Shown here: piece after piece, positions 1 to 14,900 of the stretch
Layout of the letters: every line of letters begins with the position of its first letter
Numbering within the stretch: the stretch's first letter is position 1
Assembly (NCBI GenBank): GCA_963281255.1
Contig: OY725496.1
Coordinates: 3,038,001 to 3,102,000 of the forward strand
Source: Aphrocallistes beatrix
Taxonomy: Eukaryota; Porifera; Hexactinellida; Sceptrulophora; Aphrocallistidae
Direction: 5' to 3'
DNA: 64,000 nt
Made by a program: the position numbers and the translations under genes
Notes under the pieces: generated by a model
Told to the model about the DNA's origin: nothing
Seen by the model: the letters and a program-made list of their open reading frames with translations, nothing else
Databases searched by the model: none

Positions 1-2925
1 CATTCCTCCTGGGATATCTCGTCCTGAGACAGCTTCGCAGAGAATATGGTCGAGAGGAGGAAGACTGGCTTGTCTACCTCCACCAATTGGGACAGATAGT
101 GGGAGTACATCTCTGTCTGCATCAGCGCCCTCAGTTGGTGCACTCTCCCTCCCATGGCACCGTCCACCGGCCTGAACGTGTCTCTGACGGTTCTGCTCAC
201 AACTCTCTGCACTGTGTCCAAGAAGCCAGAGAGAGTGAAGTTGTACTCCCTCTCTCCGCGACAGATCCCCTCCATTCTACTTACCCCCAGCCACACCAGC
301 TCCAGGCTGTCCGACACCACCCGCAACCCCTCCAACTCCTCCTGCAGCCTGTCGCAGGCCTCCTGGTACTCGGCGCGCCCCTCCTCTGCCCTCTCCAGCT
401 CCCGAGCTGTGGAGCTGATCAGCTGGATCAGCTCCAGATCGCTCGCTATGCTCGGAGAGTCGATGATGTGCTCGAGCAGTTTCTTCCTCTTCTCCTTCAT
501 CAGCTTGTAGAAGTAGACCACGTCCCTGCTGGCAGTCTCCCTCTTGGCGCACACCTCGCCCATCTCTGCCTCCGCTAGCAGGGAGAACAAGATCTCCCTC
601 AAGCCCTCCCTGGAAGGGCGGAAGCAGCACAGCCGCACTCGCTCAATCTCCACTTCCGGCGCGTCCACGGCTGAGGCGAGAGGATCGTGGTTGGACACCA
701 GGTAGAGTCTGAACCCCGAACTCACTTCCACCTCCTTCCCCCCCAGCTGGCAGCAGCGCCCGGTCTCCCTCTCCTGGAATTGAGAGTAGATCACTTCTCG
801 AGACGTGTGTCTGGGGAGACAGCTCATGCTCAACGCGATCACGGGCACGGGGCTGCTCTTGCTCATCTCTGTTTCCAGGATGCTCTCGAACTCTTCCTCG
901 TAGCTGCGTGTCAGCCTGATAGTTGGAGAGAAGATGAGCCTACTCTTCATTCGTAACTTGTTCCAGCTGCTGACAGCAGTCAGCTTTTTGGAGCGAGGCG
1001 AAGGCTCCACTCCAGACCTGAGAGGTGCAGCTGTCTCACTGCCCTTATGAGGAGCGTTGGGGCTAGAAGAAGGGGGGGTGTGAGGCCTTGCACTATCCAA
1101 CTGATTTGCTGTCAGCTTCTGCACTTCAGGCAAACTAACGGACATTCGAATGGAGTCCTCGTAACCTTTGGTGAGAGAGAACAAGCTCTCTACCTCTACC
1201 CCGCGGAACGCTGTCTCCAAGTTTTTCATCCACTTATAGAACATCCCTGTGGGATCGTACACGTAGGGCCAGAGCCTGTCGAAGCTAGCCACTGCTCGGA
1301 TGAGCAGCAGTTTGAGCTTATACCCCTCCCCTTGAGGCAGCTCCTTCTTGCTCTCCCAGTAGAACAGCTCCTCCTCACTCGCTATCACGTCAAGCAGAGA
1401 GAAGTCCCGCGTAGCCTGAGTGCACGGCCACAGCTCGGACTCGCCCTCTTCGTCCACTGTGCCACAGAAATCCCTCCAGCGGATAACCATGTCACAGATT
1501 GCACTGGATGGGAAGGGAGTGAGGTAGTTGATGGCTCCCGCCGTGATCAATGCGTTTCCTAACGAGCACACGCGCTCTTCGCTCTTCCTGATGAAAGTAT
1601 TGAACTTTGCCTCTACCAGCTGGAGAGAAGAGAATATCCTGCTCGCGTCCTCGATTCTGCTGCTGATCACATCCACTCCTTCATCCAGCGTATCCACCTC
1701 GTTCCGCATCTCCTGCAGTGCTAGGTTGTCCGAGTCCAGCTGCGTCATGCTGGAGTTCATCTGCATCCGCTCCCGCCCCCGCTCCTCCTCCAACCTCTGC
1801 ACCTCCTCTCCCAGCTGCGCCGCCACTCTCTTCTGGGCCCGTGTCTCCTTGTCCACGCGAGCGTACCCGAATATGGCAATCAGCCACCTCGCAACGGACT
1901 CGGCTGCCTTACTGCACTTGGCTATGCTCCTCACTTCCTCTTCGGTGCAGAGGAACCCCTCCGGCAGACACGAGAGTATGGCCTTCATGTTCTTCTCCTT
2001 GTCGTAGTAGAGGAGGTTGCGGAAGAAGTGCTTGGACTTGAACAGCTCCAGCGCTGAGCTCCAGCTGGCTTCTCGGCCGAACAGCCGGCACACAGAGTCT
2101 GTAATCCTCTTCACCCCCTCGGGAGGATTCAGAAAAGACGCGATCTCCACGACATCCTCCTTTTTCAGGGTTCGAATCGCCTCCTGAGCTATCTCGTACA
2201 ACGGATCGACCTCTCCGAACTGTCTCTCTAGCTCCCGCTCAATTCCCTCAATCCTGCTCTTGCATATCTCTATCTCCTCCGCCTGCTGCCTGCTCACCTG
2301 CTCCGCATTTCTGTACTGCCTGCGTACTACAGACATTCCCTCTTCAAACCTTCCTATTTCCCTCAGCTTGGCCTGCTTCTTCTGATCCAGCTTTCCCAGC
2401 TCTCGGCGCATCACCTCCAGCTCTCCTCTGGCCGCCCTCATGTTAGTCTGAGCCTTCTTAACTTCCTTGGTCAGCCCCGCCTCCTTACGCGCGATCACGT
2501 ATGCCATCTTCCCGCTCGTCTTCAGGAAGTCTACGAACATTCGGATGCTGGACTTGTAAGCCCAGTGTCGAGGGTCCGGGAAGAGATCAGCTGCTCTCTC
2601 AAAGGCGGTACAGTGGATATGAGCTGCCACCTCTCCGATCCGATCCAGACTCAGCTTCTCATCCACCCACCTGCCCACCGCGTGCTCGCCTAGCCAGGCC
2701 TGCGCCACCTCTCTCAGGGAGAGTTCGCACAGCGGAGACAAGAAGTAGGGAGACAGGAGTTTCGCCAGCGTATGGTGGCGTGCGAAGAGTTGGGCTAGAC
2801 ACGTGGGGGAGCTGCTGGTAAGGAAGACGAAGTGCAGGTTGTGTTTGAGTATGTTTTTTGTTAGCTTGGGTGGGTAGCGAGGAGGGAGTAACTCATGTTT
2901 GAAGATATCGGGAATTGGCGAAACT
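1..2925 (-). CDS. DNHD1: Dynein exon 14: end of AAA4, stalk, microtubule-binding domain, AAA5 (partial at window edge)
   Basis: Open minus-strand frame reaching the window edge. It starts with the conserved 'LKHNLHFVFLTSS' strand of AAA4. A long coiled coil follows (roughly 2480-2200), then a microtubule-binding-domain pattern 'VVEIASFLNPPEGVKRI' to 'AARWLIAIFGYARV'-like sequence, the returning coiled coil (roughly 1850-1650), 'NALITAGAINYLTPF' and the AAA5 signature 'YVYDPTGMFYKWMKNLE'. Near position 30 the frame reads 'STIFSAKLSQDE', the AAA6 entry region. The near acceptor CCAG|GTTTGGG at 2969 would shift the frame; ATTAG|AGTTTC at 2925 keeps it, so I chose that. This exon is GC-rich compared with exon 13. 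Confidence 0.85.
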
Positions 2926-5900
2926 CTAATCAAAGTATACGAGTAATATTGGCAAACTAATACCCAAACCTGGAAAAACAAATTAAACATAAAAGAGTTA
3001 GGTTACCTGTGATAGTTGGAAGCGCTAGTCCCCTCTTCTCCTTCTCTAAGCATCCTCTCGCTCTCTGGATTGACTATCTCTAAGCTCAACAGCTCCTCGA
3101 TTGCGTACAGCACTTCCGGTTGCCAGTCCCCCGACACTATCACCACGACGTGACTGCGAGAAGTGACGGCAGCGCTGATCGCCTCTTGGAGAAGAGGGGT
3201 ACTGTGAGTGAGGCCGTCTCTCTCTCTGCGCCCCTGCATCTCGAACATGCGGCACTGAGTCAGGCCGGCTGCTAGCCTGACCAGAGTTATCCTTCCTAGC
3301 TTCCTTTCCGCAGCAAACAGGAGGTGGGATTCGGGAGTCTGAAGAACCCTAGCAATTCGGACAATATGCTCCAGAGCGAATGGATAGAGAATGATGTGGT
3401 CTTCAGGCCTGAGCTGGCTGTTCAGCATATCAAGGTGAGGTTGCAACAAAGTCTTCAATCCGAAGTCTGTTACCTCCATGTACATGTTCTTATTGCGGTT
3501 CAATTCAGTTAAGTCGGTAGATGTATGCGTCATAAGAACAGATGGCGGTATTGTTATATTCCGCCGGAGGAACATCAAACTATTCACCTCTTCAATTAGT
3601 GCGAAGATCTTGCTGAAAGGGACCTTCATTCGTCTGTATTTCTCAGCAGTCACTTCCTCATAGAGACGATCGATTATTTCGTTAGTCTCTAAAGGTTTTT
3701 CTTTCTTGACGTACATTCTATTCGCCTTGCTCTTCGTCCTAGTCTTAGACTGAGTTTCCCGTGTAGTAGAACCAACATCGCAGAACGCCGTGCGTACACA
3801 CATTATGAGCAGCTTGAGAAACCATTCCTGATCTTTCTCGCAGTTTAGCTTATCACTGTATACTCGAGAATGCTCATGGCACCAAAACCTCACAATCTGA
3901 CGCAGAGTTTTGTAGAAAATAGCATAATTTATTTCTTTCTCTCTCTGGAAGCTGCTCTTGATTACATCCATAGTGCCATGCCTAAACAACTTTTGCCTGC
4001 TGGATGCCTTGATTTTAGGCCGAAATCCCGTGAAGGGAGAAAAGCTAGCTGAGGCATTGCTCCTATCTTTGTCGGTGTGTTTGGAAGTGAAGAGGAGCAG
4101 AGACTGGAACAGTTTATTCAGCTCAAAAAGAGTGAAAGTATAATGCGGGGTGAGTGGGCTCGCGATAAGCCGCTCTCTCACACACTGGAATACAGCTACC
4201 GAAGTCTCGACCAGAATGTGAGCAAGGTCCTTGGCTAACCCGCCCGTTTCTGAGTAGGGAAGGTGGCTGAACAGCCACTTAGTGGTAGGAGGACCGAATA
4301 TCTTGACCAGTGTCTCTCTCTGCGGGTGGTCTATTGTCAAATGGAAAAATTGAGATAGGAACCTATTGTGTTTGGAACTACTAGCACTTAGCATCGATTT
4401 CTCAAAGGTAGCAGCGATAAGCAATACCATTGAGACGGGTTTCATTACTTTGGTTGCACTGTCGTAGACTGAACTAGTGCAGATGAGCTGTCTAAGAACG
4501 TCCTCGCACCCGCTACCCGTCGCGCCGCTAGGGAAGCTAAAGTCATCAATAAAGAGAGCGCACTTATCTTCCCAATCCAGGGATGGAATCAGGTTTAATG
4601 ACCTCTTCTGGTGCGTCCTTGTCGAGGTCCGGATTCTCTGCTGCATCCTAGAAGGAGTCCACAAGGGGGAGTAGGAGAGGGAACTAAGATTGACTCGGTG
4701 CCGCAGAAGGTTCTCGACCATGCCAGTCTTACCCGCCCCTACCGGTCCTGAGAAAAAGAGAGGAACTCCGTCGTTGAGAAGCAATTCTCCAAGCACAGAA
4801 AATTTATCAAACTCCGGCAAGTTGACGTAACCGCTGTAGGAGCTGCGGTCAGTTAGCATATCCCTCCATGGCACTAGTTTACTCAAGCTCGGGTTTATGA
4901 AGTAATCAAAGATCGTCCCGCCCTGCTCTAGTCTCAATCCTGTCGTGATGTTATTCTGTTGGAGAACATCTAGCATATACCTGCTGAATCTGCTCCTGCC
5001 CTCTCTATCCAGAGACCCGCCAAACCCCCAAGCAATGGAAAATGTGAAAGAAAGATTCAAATTTTTTGGCGCGATTCCATCTTGAGAAATGTTAGCAGTG
5101 GATGCGCGCTTGCAAGAGGAAACGTAGGACTTTTTTAGCATTGCTGACATTAGCCTGGTGAAGTTACGCACATAAATCATCTCCAAAACCCGGTCAGCAG
5201 GGGCCGCGGTATCCCTGCTGCTCATCTGTGAATGTAAGTAGTCGAGCAGAGCGGGCACGGCCTGCTTGGAGTAGGTTCTGAGCTGGAGGACGTCATTCTC
5301 GGCTATCCCTTGCCACACGGTGAGAGACTGTAGCCAGTGTTCGAGAAGGTCTCTCCAGCTCATGATGCCCCCTCCCATTGAAATTGGGCAGCACTGGGAG
5401 AGGAAGGCTGGTGTCGCGTAGTGGAGCAGGTCTGTCTCGAATATGAACCTACAAGTCTCAGGCAGTTGTAACGTAGATTCATCGCACCCGGTGAACTGTT
5501 TATTGTTCAACAGGTACGGTATCTGCAGTGCCCAATCTCCATCAAGCTTCCCATCAAATAGGAACCAATACTCACAACCTCTCACGCTGTAGAGGGAGTT
5601 TGAGAGGAGTTTATGCAGCAGCCCTTGTCTCCAAGACTGCCTTGTATCGTCGTACCAGCCGTATAGAGTCGAGATGTCCACAGCTTGTGGAAAAATGGAA
5701 GTTAGATGGATGTACTTTGAATCGGAAGGACCACTCTCCTCATGTAGCTCGATAAGAGCATGGGAAAGCAGCTGTAAAGAAGTGGTTTTACCAGATAACG
5801 TAGGCCCATATAAGATAACATTCTCCCGGCGATTTAGTGAATTGTAAATGTCGAATATCCTCTCTAATTGCTTGGTGTTGTGCCTGTACTGCCGCTCTAG

Positions 5901-8900
5901 TAGAATTCTATTGAGAATGCCCTCCAGCTTGTTAAACTCCTCATTCTGCATATCCATCTGAGACAGGATGCCTACGCAGCTAGCACACTCGGGGAAGACG
6001 GAATTTAAGATACTCTTAGCTGATATCTCCTCGCCTTTAGAAATATGCGGTTTTACAAACCTCCACACAGCGGAATAAACGGCCAGTATTTCTCTCTTCT
6101 CTCTGCTCTTCTCCTCATTCCACAGAGATTCTGTCACTTCCATGCAGTGTGCAGCCTCTGTTACCAACTGGCTTGCACTGGTTGAGAGCGAGAACATCTG
6201 TTTATCGATGAGATTCTGCAAATGGTTGAAGAATGTTATTATCTTGGAACTGATTACTTGATGCGCAGAGAAGTTGGAAGAGAGCAAAATAGCTTCAAGA
6301 ACAGACTTGCAGTTAGGTTGTGAGAGGTAGAAGTAGTGTACTTTGGTGTGTAGGTAATTGGAAAATTCCTTAGGCAGGTTGTGGTCACTAATACTAACGC
6401 AACAGCCATATCCATGCATCAGGTTGATCTCTCTTCCTAACTCTAACTTCGCTAAAACTCCAAACTCTTCTAAAGAATACCAATCAATGCTCTCATTGTC
6501 GCTGGTAGCCGGAGTAATGTCGTAGAAGTATAAGAAGGCTCTGTAAGGCAGTCTTTTGTCTGTCTCCCTCTTGATGGCTTGCAGGAGGGTGGCTAGTGTG
6601 CAGGAAAGAGAGGTCTTCAATTTGTCTAAATTGACCAGGTATCCTACTGTTCCCGATTGGATGAATCCGAGCATCGCAGTAGTCACCTGCGCATGATTCC
6701 TGAAACTGCTGGCATCGAGAGCAAAGCAGGCCCTACCCATAGTCCCACACAAGTGCTTAACTACCTCACTGTTGTCCGCACTGTGTGTCCCTATGATGCC
6801 GGCAAGTTGGTTCGTATACATGGCTAAGCACAAATTAAATATGCACTTTTCCGTGAGTGGAGTTAGCACAATTTCCTGAGTACAACCTTGGTACTCGTTG
6901 CAATAAGGATACCGATAATTGAGATGATTTATAGAGATTATGGGTACGAGCTGGTCGAACTCTGAGTCGGGTGGTACTGTGTATTTGTATTTGAAGTGAG
7001 TAGCCCAGAGAAAGCTATCATGTGAGATAGGAAATTCACGGATTAGTATAGACAGAGATTGCTGTAAGTTGTGAACTCTGAGCAAGATATTGGACAAGAT
7101 GCATCTCTTCTTAACATCCAGTTTGGGAGTGAACTCATCAATGAGATTGCTCGCACATTGTGATAGCTTGAGATTTAGTTGAGATAACAAGTGTCTGTTC
7201 TCATCATCAATACTCGATTCTACCACGTGACTCCAGGCGAGACTGAGTGCTACCGACAAGCACTGCAAGGAGTGATCATGCCACGAGGAGAGGAGAGCAG
7301 CTAATGGGTTATCACTTGGGGGTAAGAGATTTGAGAGGTTTACGTAACTTAGTATTCGGTGGATCGTATAAGATATCGACACTCTAAGAGCTCTATCCAA
7401 ACCATTCAACCAAAAGTGCCCAGGCTGATGTCCTGTCACGAGCGGACTTTTCAACTTGAATATGTTGCCATAAACATCAAACACGCCTGTTATCTTGAGC
7501 CCGAGTTCTATAGGAATAAAAGCGTGAAAGTATTCCATATACGTATACAAAGTGTTAACTCTGTCAGTTCCATAAAAATGACATTTTACCCGTACTGGAG
7601 ATTTTTTTAAACGTGAAGTTGTTAGTGTATAGCCCCTTTTCTAAGGTCAAATTTGAATTTTACACAAATTTACTATATATAATATATCTACATGTATGGT
7701 ATATGACTATGAAGAGTTAATACCCATCAGCCCTACTGCGAGCAGATGATTTGTTATGATTGTTTCACTTCGGCATTCTCCTCCGCTATACCAATATTCT
7801 GATATTTAGCTTGGAAAGAATAATTGGTTATAGCTGAATTAAAGCTTATTAATCAAACAGCTGCATTAAAGTCTATTGAATGCAAACCACAACATTATCA
7901 CATGTACGTAGAATCCATAAAGAATGGATATTAGGAATCCAATTATATTGTGTAGAGTCGCATAATAAGAGCACCTACTAGATTGGCCATTCGTAGTAGC
8001 AGAAGTCAAATAAACCGATCTAAGATTTCACTTGGTTTAAAATATATGGATATTATATGAATATGTGGAACCAGGAGAAAATCAGCAACTAACAATAGGC
8101 AGCTAATTTGCAATATAAACTAGTAGAATAATATTCGTTGAGTTCAGTTGAGATTAAATAGCACTGTTGTATCCGTATCGTTATTATCATCGAGTAGTAG
8201 GCTCGAAGTTTGATCTTATAAACACATAATTGCCTACAAACTAACCGGATTAGGCCAATGAAAATAGTCACATTAGATTAGATTCATGAAAGAGTTCAAA
8301 AAGTTCGTTAAACCCTACCTACATCCAAACGCGCATTCATATCTGAATATAAAGCCTGGTATAAACAATATATTTAAATTTATGCCTTATTATGGGAATG
8401 CCTTACTTATAATTATTTGGTAATTAAGCCATAGAATATGCACTCTGCTAATATTATTTCAGTGGTAGTTGAGTTGAATTCCTATATATCAGATTCACTA
8501 TCGTTATGTACTTGTAGAACCTCGTTGCTTGTTGAGATCGCTTAGATAAATATTTAGGTATAATAGTTCAGCCAGTTTGACATTATTATCATTATCTCTG
8601 TTTAGATCTTTTTAAGGGATAACTATAGCTGAGAATGGAGAAGATTTTGTCGGGATACGTTGGTTTCGCAAACCTCCCAAATCAGGTTCATCGGAAAGCA
8701 GTGAAAAAGGGTTTCGAATTCAGTTTGATGGTTGTAGGGGCGAGCGGGCTTGGTAAATCAACTCTCATAAATTCTCTCTTCCTAACAGATCTCTACGTGG
8801 AGAACGGCTACCAGGCCCCGAACATCCGCCTTCCCAAGACCACAACGACTCAGTGTTCTGCCGTTCACATAATAGAAGGGGGTGTGCGACTGCAACTGAC

Positions 8901-11900
8901 CCTTGTTGACACGCCCGGATTTGGGGAGCTGGTTGATAATACAGAGTGTTGGGATCCCATTCTCAAATACATCGACTCAAGATACGAGGAGTTTCTGACT
9001 GCAGAGAGTAGAATCAATCGACAGAACATCCCAGACCTCAGGGTTCACGCATGTCTCTACTTTTTAGCCCCGAATGGCCATGGGCTCAGGCAGTTGGACA
9101 TCGACTTCATGAAACAGCTGCATAGGAAAGTTAACATTGTACCGGTCATTGCGAAAGCTGACACGTTCTCCCCTGAAGAGTGCAGTGCTTTCAAGCACAA
9201 GATTCTCCAAGACATCCATCAGCATGGAATCGAGATCTACAATTTCCCCGACTACGATTTTGAAGATGAAGAGGACGCACGTACGAACAAGAAACTGAAG
9301 GAGAGCATTCCATTCGCAATCATAGGAAGCAACACCATAGTGGAGGTGAATAGTAAGAGGGTGCGAGGTCGCAGCTACCCGTGGGGAGTGGTGGATATTG
9401 AGAATGATGAGCACTGCGACTTCAACACGCTGAGGAATATGCTAGTGCGGACTCACATGCAGGACTTGAAAGACATCACGAATAACCTACTGTATGAGCG
9501 CTACCGAGTGCAGAAGCTGAGTAAGATGCTAAATATCAGCGACTCCCAGCTCTCGTCTAAGCTGAGTGGGGCTGATTTCAACGGCGGGAACCCCATGGAT
9601 GTGCTGGAGAGAGAACGGCTAGACCAGGAAGAGAAGCTGTCCAAGATGGAAGAGCAGATGGAGAGTGTGTTCCAAGAGAAGGTGCGGGAGAAGCTGATGA
9701 AGCACAGGGAGTTTCAAGCGGACCTGCAGAGACGGAAGGAAGCTATGATGGAAGCACAGGAGAAAGAGCGCCAGGAGCTAGCCGAGCGCAGAAGGAGGTA
9801 CGACGACGACAGAAAAGTGTTTGAGGAGGAAAAGCTCCGGATTGTGATGTCAACCGGAAAGTCCGGGAAGAAAGACTCCAAATCCAAAGACAAGCGATGA
9901 ACTCGCTCGAGCTTGCCAAGACGTGGGCTTGGAAATTTTAGCTTAATCTAACTTTTGATCTTTCATCCTCACTTCCTTGTATCCAGAGATGTTATACTAG
10001 TGGGTCTGTTGTCCTGTCCTGAACCGGGCACAGCGCATTTAATATTATGGCTGTAGGTACCGTATATTATAAATGGTAATCATAAGATCTAATAAAACAT
10101 ACCTGGCAATGCCCAGCTTGTTATTTGTATGTATCAATAGTGTGTATTAGGATGATAACGTTAATAGATTATAATATTTATTTTGATTACTTAAATTCTA
10201 AAAAGGTTTGTATTTGGTTAAAACCCTGCAAGGTATACTGGCATAACTCTGAATTAGAGTAGGGACACCGCAATATTTCACAAGAGGAGCGATTTATCGG
10301 TAAGCTAGAAATACTCTCCCTTTCTACGTCCGCATCTACTGAGCTGGCAGTTTACACCGCAGAGCATATCCAACCTATCGGCTACCTTGATCGTTAGAAT
10401 TTTATAAGCTAAATTCATCGGCTGCGGCTGATTAATGCTTCAACTGGCCATAACAGCTCAAGAGGAAAAAAGCTTGAATGGTTTGAGGTTTGATTCTCAA
10501 CGTAGATACACGGTTTCATTTGTCTGTTTAATGAAATTAGACATAACCATTAGAACCACATGTAGACCGTTATAATTAGTAGGACAAGGTTCAAATGTTG
10601 TATCATTTGACTGAGCGATAGTAATGTATTCCTTGTGCTAATTAATTTCCAATCAATAACTATCTCTTGTCTTACTCTCTTACTGATAAAATCCACAAAT
10701 ATTCCTTTACTTCTTAGAGCAAATCAGACTCATTTGTACTACGGGCGTTCAATAAGTACTATGTAAGTAGTCGTTATTGCGATATATCTTGGTTGTTCCA
10801 TTTGATTCAGAATTGTGTTAGCATATCTAATGTAACCATACCGATGCTCTTTCAAATGATACTTAACTTTTTCAATTCTGAGCTTTGGTTTTTATACTGT
10901 GGCTATTATTAGTTTGGAATTTTTATATACTGGCATTTATTATGGCTTCCGAGTGCAGATTTCAAAATTGAGCAGCGAGCCTATGTAAAGATTCGTACAC
11001 TGCTCCAAGTTTCTTCAACCGACATCCACAAGGATTTGATTGAGGTTTATAATGATAGAACTCTTCCATATTCCACGATAGTTGACTGGGCTCGAAGTTT
11101 TCGTGAGGGAAGAGAGTCGATAGGAGATAAGCCCAGAGCAGGGAGTCCGATTTCCGGCGACAGTGACAAATTTGTCCTCGAGGTTTCCGAATTACTTGAA
11201 GAAGAACCTCATATTTCATTGGTGGAGATAGCTAATGCAGTTGGAGTCTCAACGGGAACCGCTCATACCATTGTGCATGACAATTTGCAATTTAGGAAAA
11301 TCTGCGCTCGGTGGGTCCCGCATGCACTAACACAGGCCCAGAAAACTAAGAGGGTTCAATGTGCTCAAAAGTTGCTTTCTGACTTCGATAGAACCGACTC
11401 CAGGAGTCTATTCGAGATCGTGACTGGTGATGAGACTTGGGTGCGTTATAGCGAGCCTTTATCAAAGGAAGCTAACAAAGTATGGGTAGCTAAAGGCCTG
11501 GACCCGCCAATGATTCCTCGACATGACTTCCGGAACCCCAAGGTTATGTACTGTATATTTTTTGATTCTTATGGTCCAGTATGCCAGATTTATGTCCCCA
11601 AGAAAACCACTTTTTACTTGAATGAGTACCTATCTGAGGTTGAGAAATTCTACCACAATCGACGGCCAAGGACTGGGACTCGAAGATTGAGATTATTACA
11701 TGATAATGCCCGACCCCACAAGACCAAGCTGGTAAGGGAAAGGTTGGATCGTATGAGAGTTGTAGAGCTAGATCATCCTCTCTAATCACCAGACCTCGCT
11801 CCATGCGACTTTTGACTCTTCCCAAAGCTGAAGAAACACCTGTCAGGGAGGGAATTCGAAAGTCGGGCTCAACTCGAATCGGCGATTTTTCAGTATATGA

Positions 11901-14900
11901 AAGGTATACCGCGAGAAGACTTCAAAAAAGTTTTTTTGATTGGATTAAGAGGCTAAAACTAGTTAAACAGCATCAAGAAGGGTATTTCGAGAAATTGCAG
12001 CATTGATATAATTATATTACTAGTTTTGGGGAAAGTATACTATGATAACGACTACTTATTGAATGCCCGTAGTACTTGTATAGTACCGAACAAAATCTAA
12101 ATCAGTGGAAGCATTCCTAGAAATTAGAAATGCTCCAGCTTCATAAACTTCTCAATATGTGCTACGCTATTAAATTAATCTTTTGTAACATTATATACTA
12201 CGTTTACAGGCAAACTTCTCTAAAGTGAACACCATCTGGACCAGATTTTTATTTAATTATATCGAGGTGTTCATTTAGCAGAAGTTCTTGTAACATTATT
12301 GATTGAAATACTTGGGACCGGAAAATAGTGTCCATTTTTCGAGGTGTCCACTAATAAGAAGTGTCATAGCCTTTGAGATATTAGACCATTTCACTGGTTT
12401 AAAAATGGGATAAGATGACGATATCGATAATCAGTTTTAGTAAATATCTTGAGAATAAATTAACAACACATATGTATAAACATGATTATATTATCGCAAA
12501 AAATAATCGTATTTTTACAGCATTCATTAATATTTATGTTATAAATGAGATCTCAACGGTTATTGATTTCAAATTTACACTTCAGCTCTAATATGGATAT
12601 TTTAAATTTATTAACTTAATTTCTATTCGCATCTCTCTAGTCAGTTACTGGAGCTGCACTTTCAGTCTGTCGCTTTGGGAGAGAACTCACAACAACTTCT
12701 GGCATTTCTGACATTGTAGTTATTAGTAGATATGACTTCATTCACTTTGTGATTCGCTCGATCTACTTGTATTTTACAGTCATGCAGCGTTTATTGAAAG
12801 TTGTAAAAATGAATTCCCTAAGTCAGAGGTTCTCAACCTTTTACGAACTGCGTACCCCCTGAGGCGAAAGGAAAAGTCCAGGTACCCTCGATTCAAATCT
12901 AGCTTGGCATAATAATCGGTAAAAAAAGAGACCAGTATTGAGAGTGCTTGACTTGATGAAATTAACCATATTGATTACATCGTCAAAGGTTGCTTTTAGC
13001 TCAGATGGTAGCGTCTTAGATGCCAGAGCATATCTGTGCATCATGCAGTGGGTATGCTTGTATCAGGATTGACTGCTTTCACTCGTGCCCGAAATTCTGA
13101 ACGATTGCCAAGCATGGCAGTAGCCCCACCAGTGGTGCACGCACTTACATTAGAATTTGCCATTTGGAATTTGCCTTTTGAGTAACGATTCAAATTTTAA
13201 ATTGATCTGAAATTATGTGAAATAACAATTTATTTTTAGAATTTATATCTTGAAATTGAAACCCTAAAATGGTATAGTCAAATGAAGTTGGCCCCAGCTT
13301 TTATTTGTCCATTCATAAATTCGTGTCAAAATATACACTGGTAATTAGCAACCTTACATAATTAACCAAAGAATTCGTACTGTCATAATTACGGTTTACT
13401 TTTGACAGGTCTCGAATCAGAAGTAATTACCAGACATAATTTCATAGTACTTCTAGACATTTAAAGTTGGTTCAGCGTACCCCTCGAGAACATCTGGCGT
13501 ACCCCTAGGGGCAGAGCCGTAACAAGAAATCATAGCGCCCGGGGCAAGAAACAAAATTGCGCCCCTGAATTGTATTGAAATTGCCCATTTTTACATTCCT
13601 TTAGTAAATGTATATACTCATACTATAAGCCTATAAATCTTATGATATAATATTTTTAATTAATTAATGTATTGTTAATTTTCTGAATTGAAGCATACAT
13701 AAATTATAATTGCAAAATAAATTTATTTGGAAATCAAAGTGTTGCGCATCATTTCAAATCAATCTTTCTCGCTTTTATTGATGCAAATTTGTCAATTACA
13801 TCGTCAAATTCGACCTCTTTTGCAATTCTATTTTCTATACTTAACAATGCAAGGTTGGAGAGGCGTTCTTGGCCCATTGTAGAACGTAAGTATGTTTTTA
13901 CAAGCTTAAGTTTGCTGAAACTTCTCTCGCAGGATGCAACTGTTACTGGTAAGGTCAGAAAAATCCTCACCGCAACTACAATATTTGGGTATGCCTCAGA
14001 TAATGAGTAATCATACATAAACTGTAATAATTCCAAAGGCCTCGCAGTTTTTGGATTTAACTCCATTCCCTTCGTTACAGCCTTGAGACTCTCCACTTCA
14101 CAACTCAACTCAAACGCATCAAGGTCAGTGGAGTACTTGACAGCAAGTTCAGAAGCAGCTTTCTTTAATTCTGCCGAGCTTAGTTGTGACATTTGAAAGA
14201 GAAATCCAAAATCATTATATATTTCTCTCAACTTTGTGTACCTCCAGTTTAGATGTGAAATAAACGAATCTAGCATCTGATTTACTAACATCCTGAACTG
14301 CCCAATTCCATCATCAGGTATTTCTTGGTTTTTTCTCTTTCTTTTCATGGGAAAGGTTGGCTCAATTTCAAACACCTCACTCAATTGAGTATTTACCAAA
14401 CTTTTGCTTCTTCCAATATATCATTTATAGTAAAATTACGTACTTCTTGAATTGATCTTATTAATCCTTGAATGAGATGTGTCGCATGTTCTACTGTTAC
14501 TGACTTTGACTGAAGTGTACGGTTGACTTTATCAATATTGCCAAGCACAACGTTCCTAACTGATAAAAGGCAGACAAATCGAAAATCTATTTGAAAAAGC
14601 AGGGTATTTGCTGTGTAAACAGTATCAGGATGTCTGTCTTGTGACAATTCTGTAATGATCTAATTACTTGTGACAACTGGGTGTACAATGCTTTTACTGC
14701 AATCGCTTTTGATGACCACCTTGTGTCTGCATGCTTCTTAAGTGTGACTTTTAGGTGACTCATTAATGTGTTCCAACGTGCAACTGAGCTTGAGAAAAAT
14801 GTGAATAACCGTTGAACAATACCGAAAAATGTGATAATTTCAGGTGAAACAGCCGCTGCATGAACACCAGCCAAGTTAAGAGTGTGTGCTGAACATGGCA

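Noticed and set aside
87-1562. Plus-strand open frames opposite dynein exon 14
   Set aside because: They are antisense shadows of the GC-rich coding exon: high Leu/His/Pro/Ser, no domain, and the minus frame matches dynein over its whole length.
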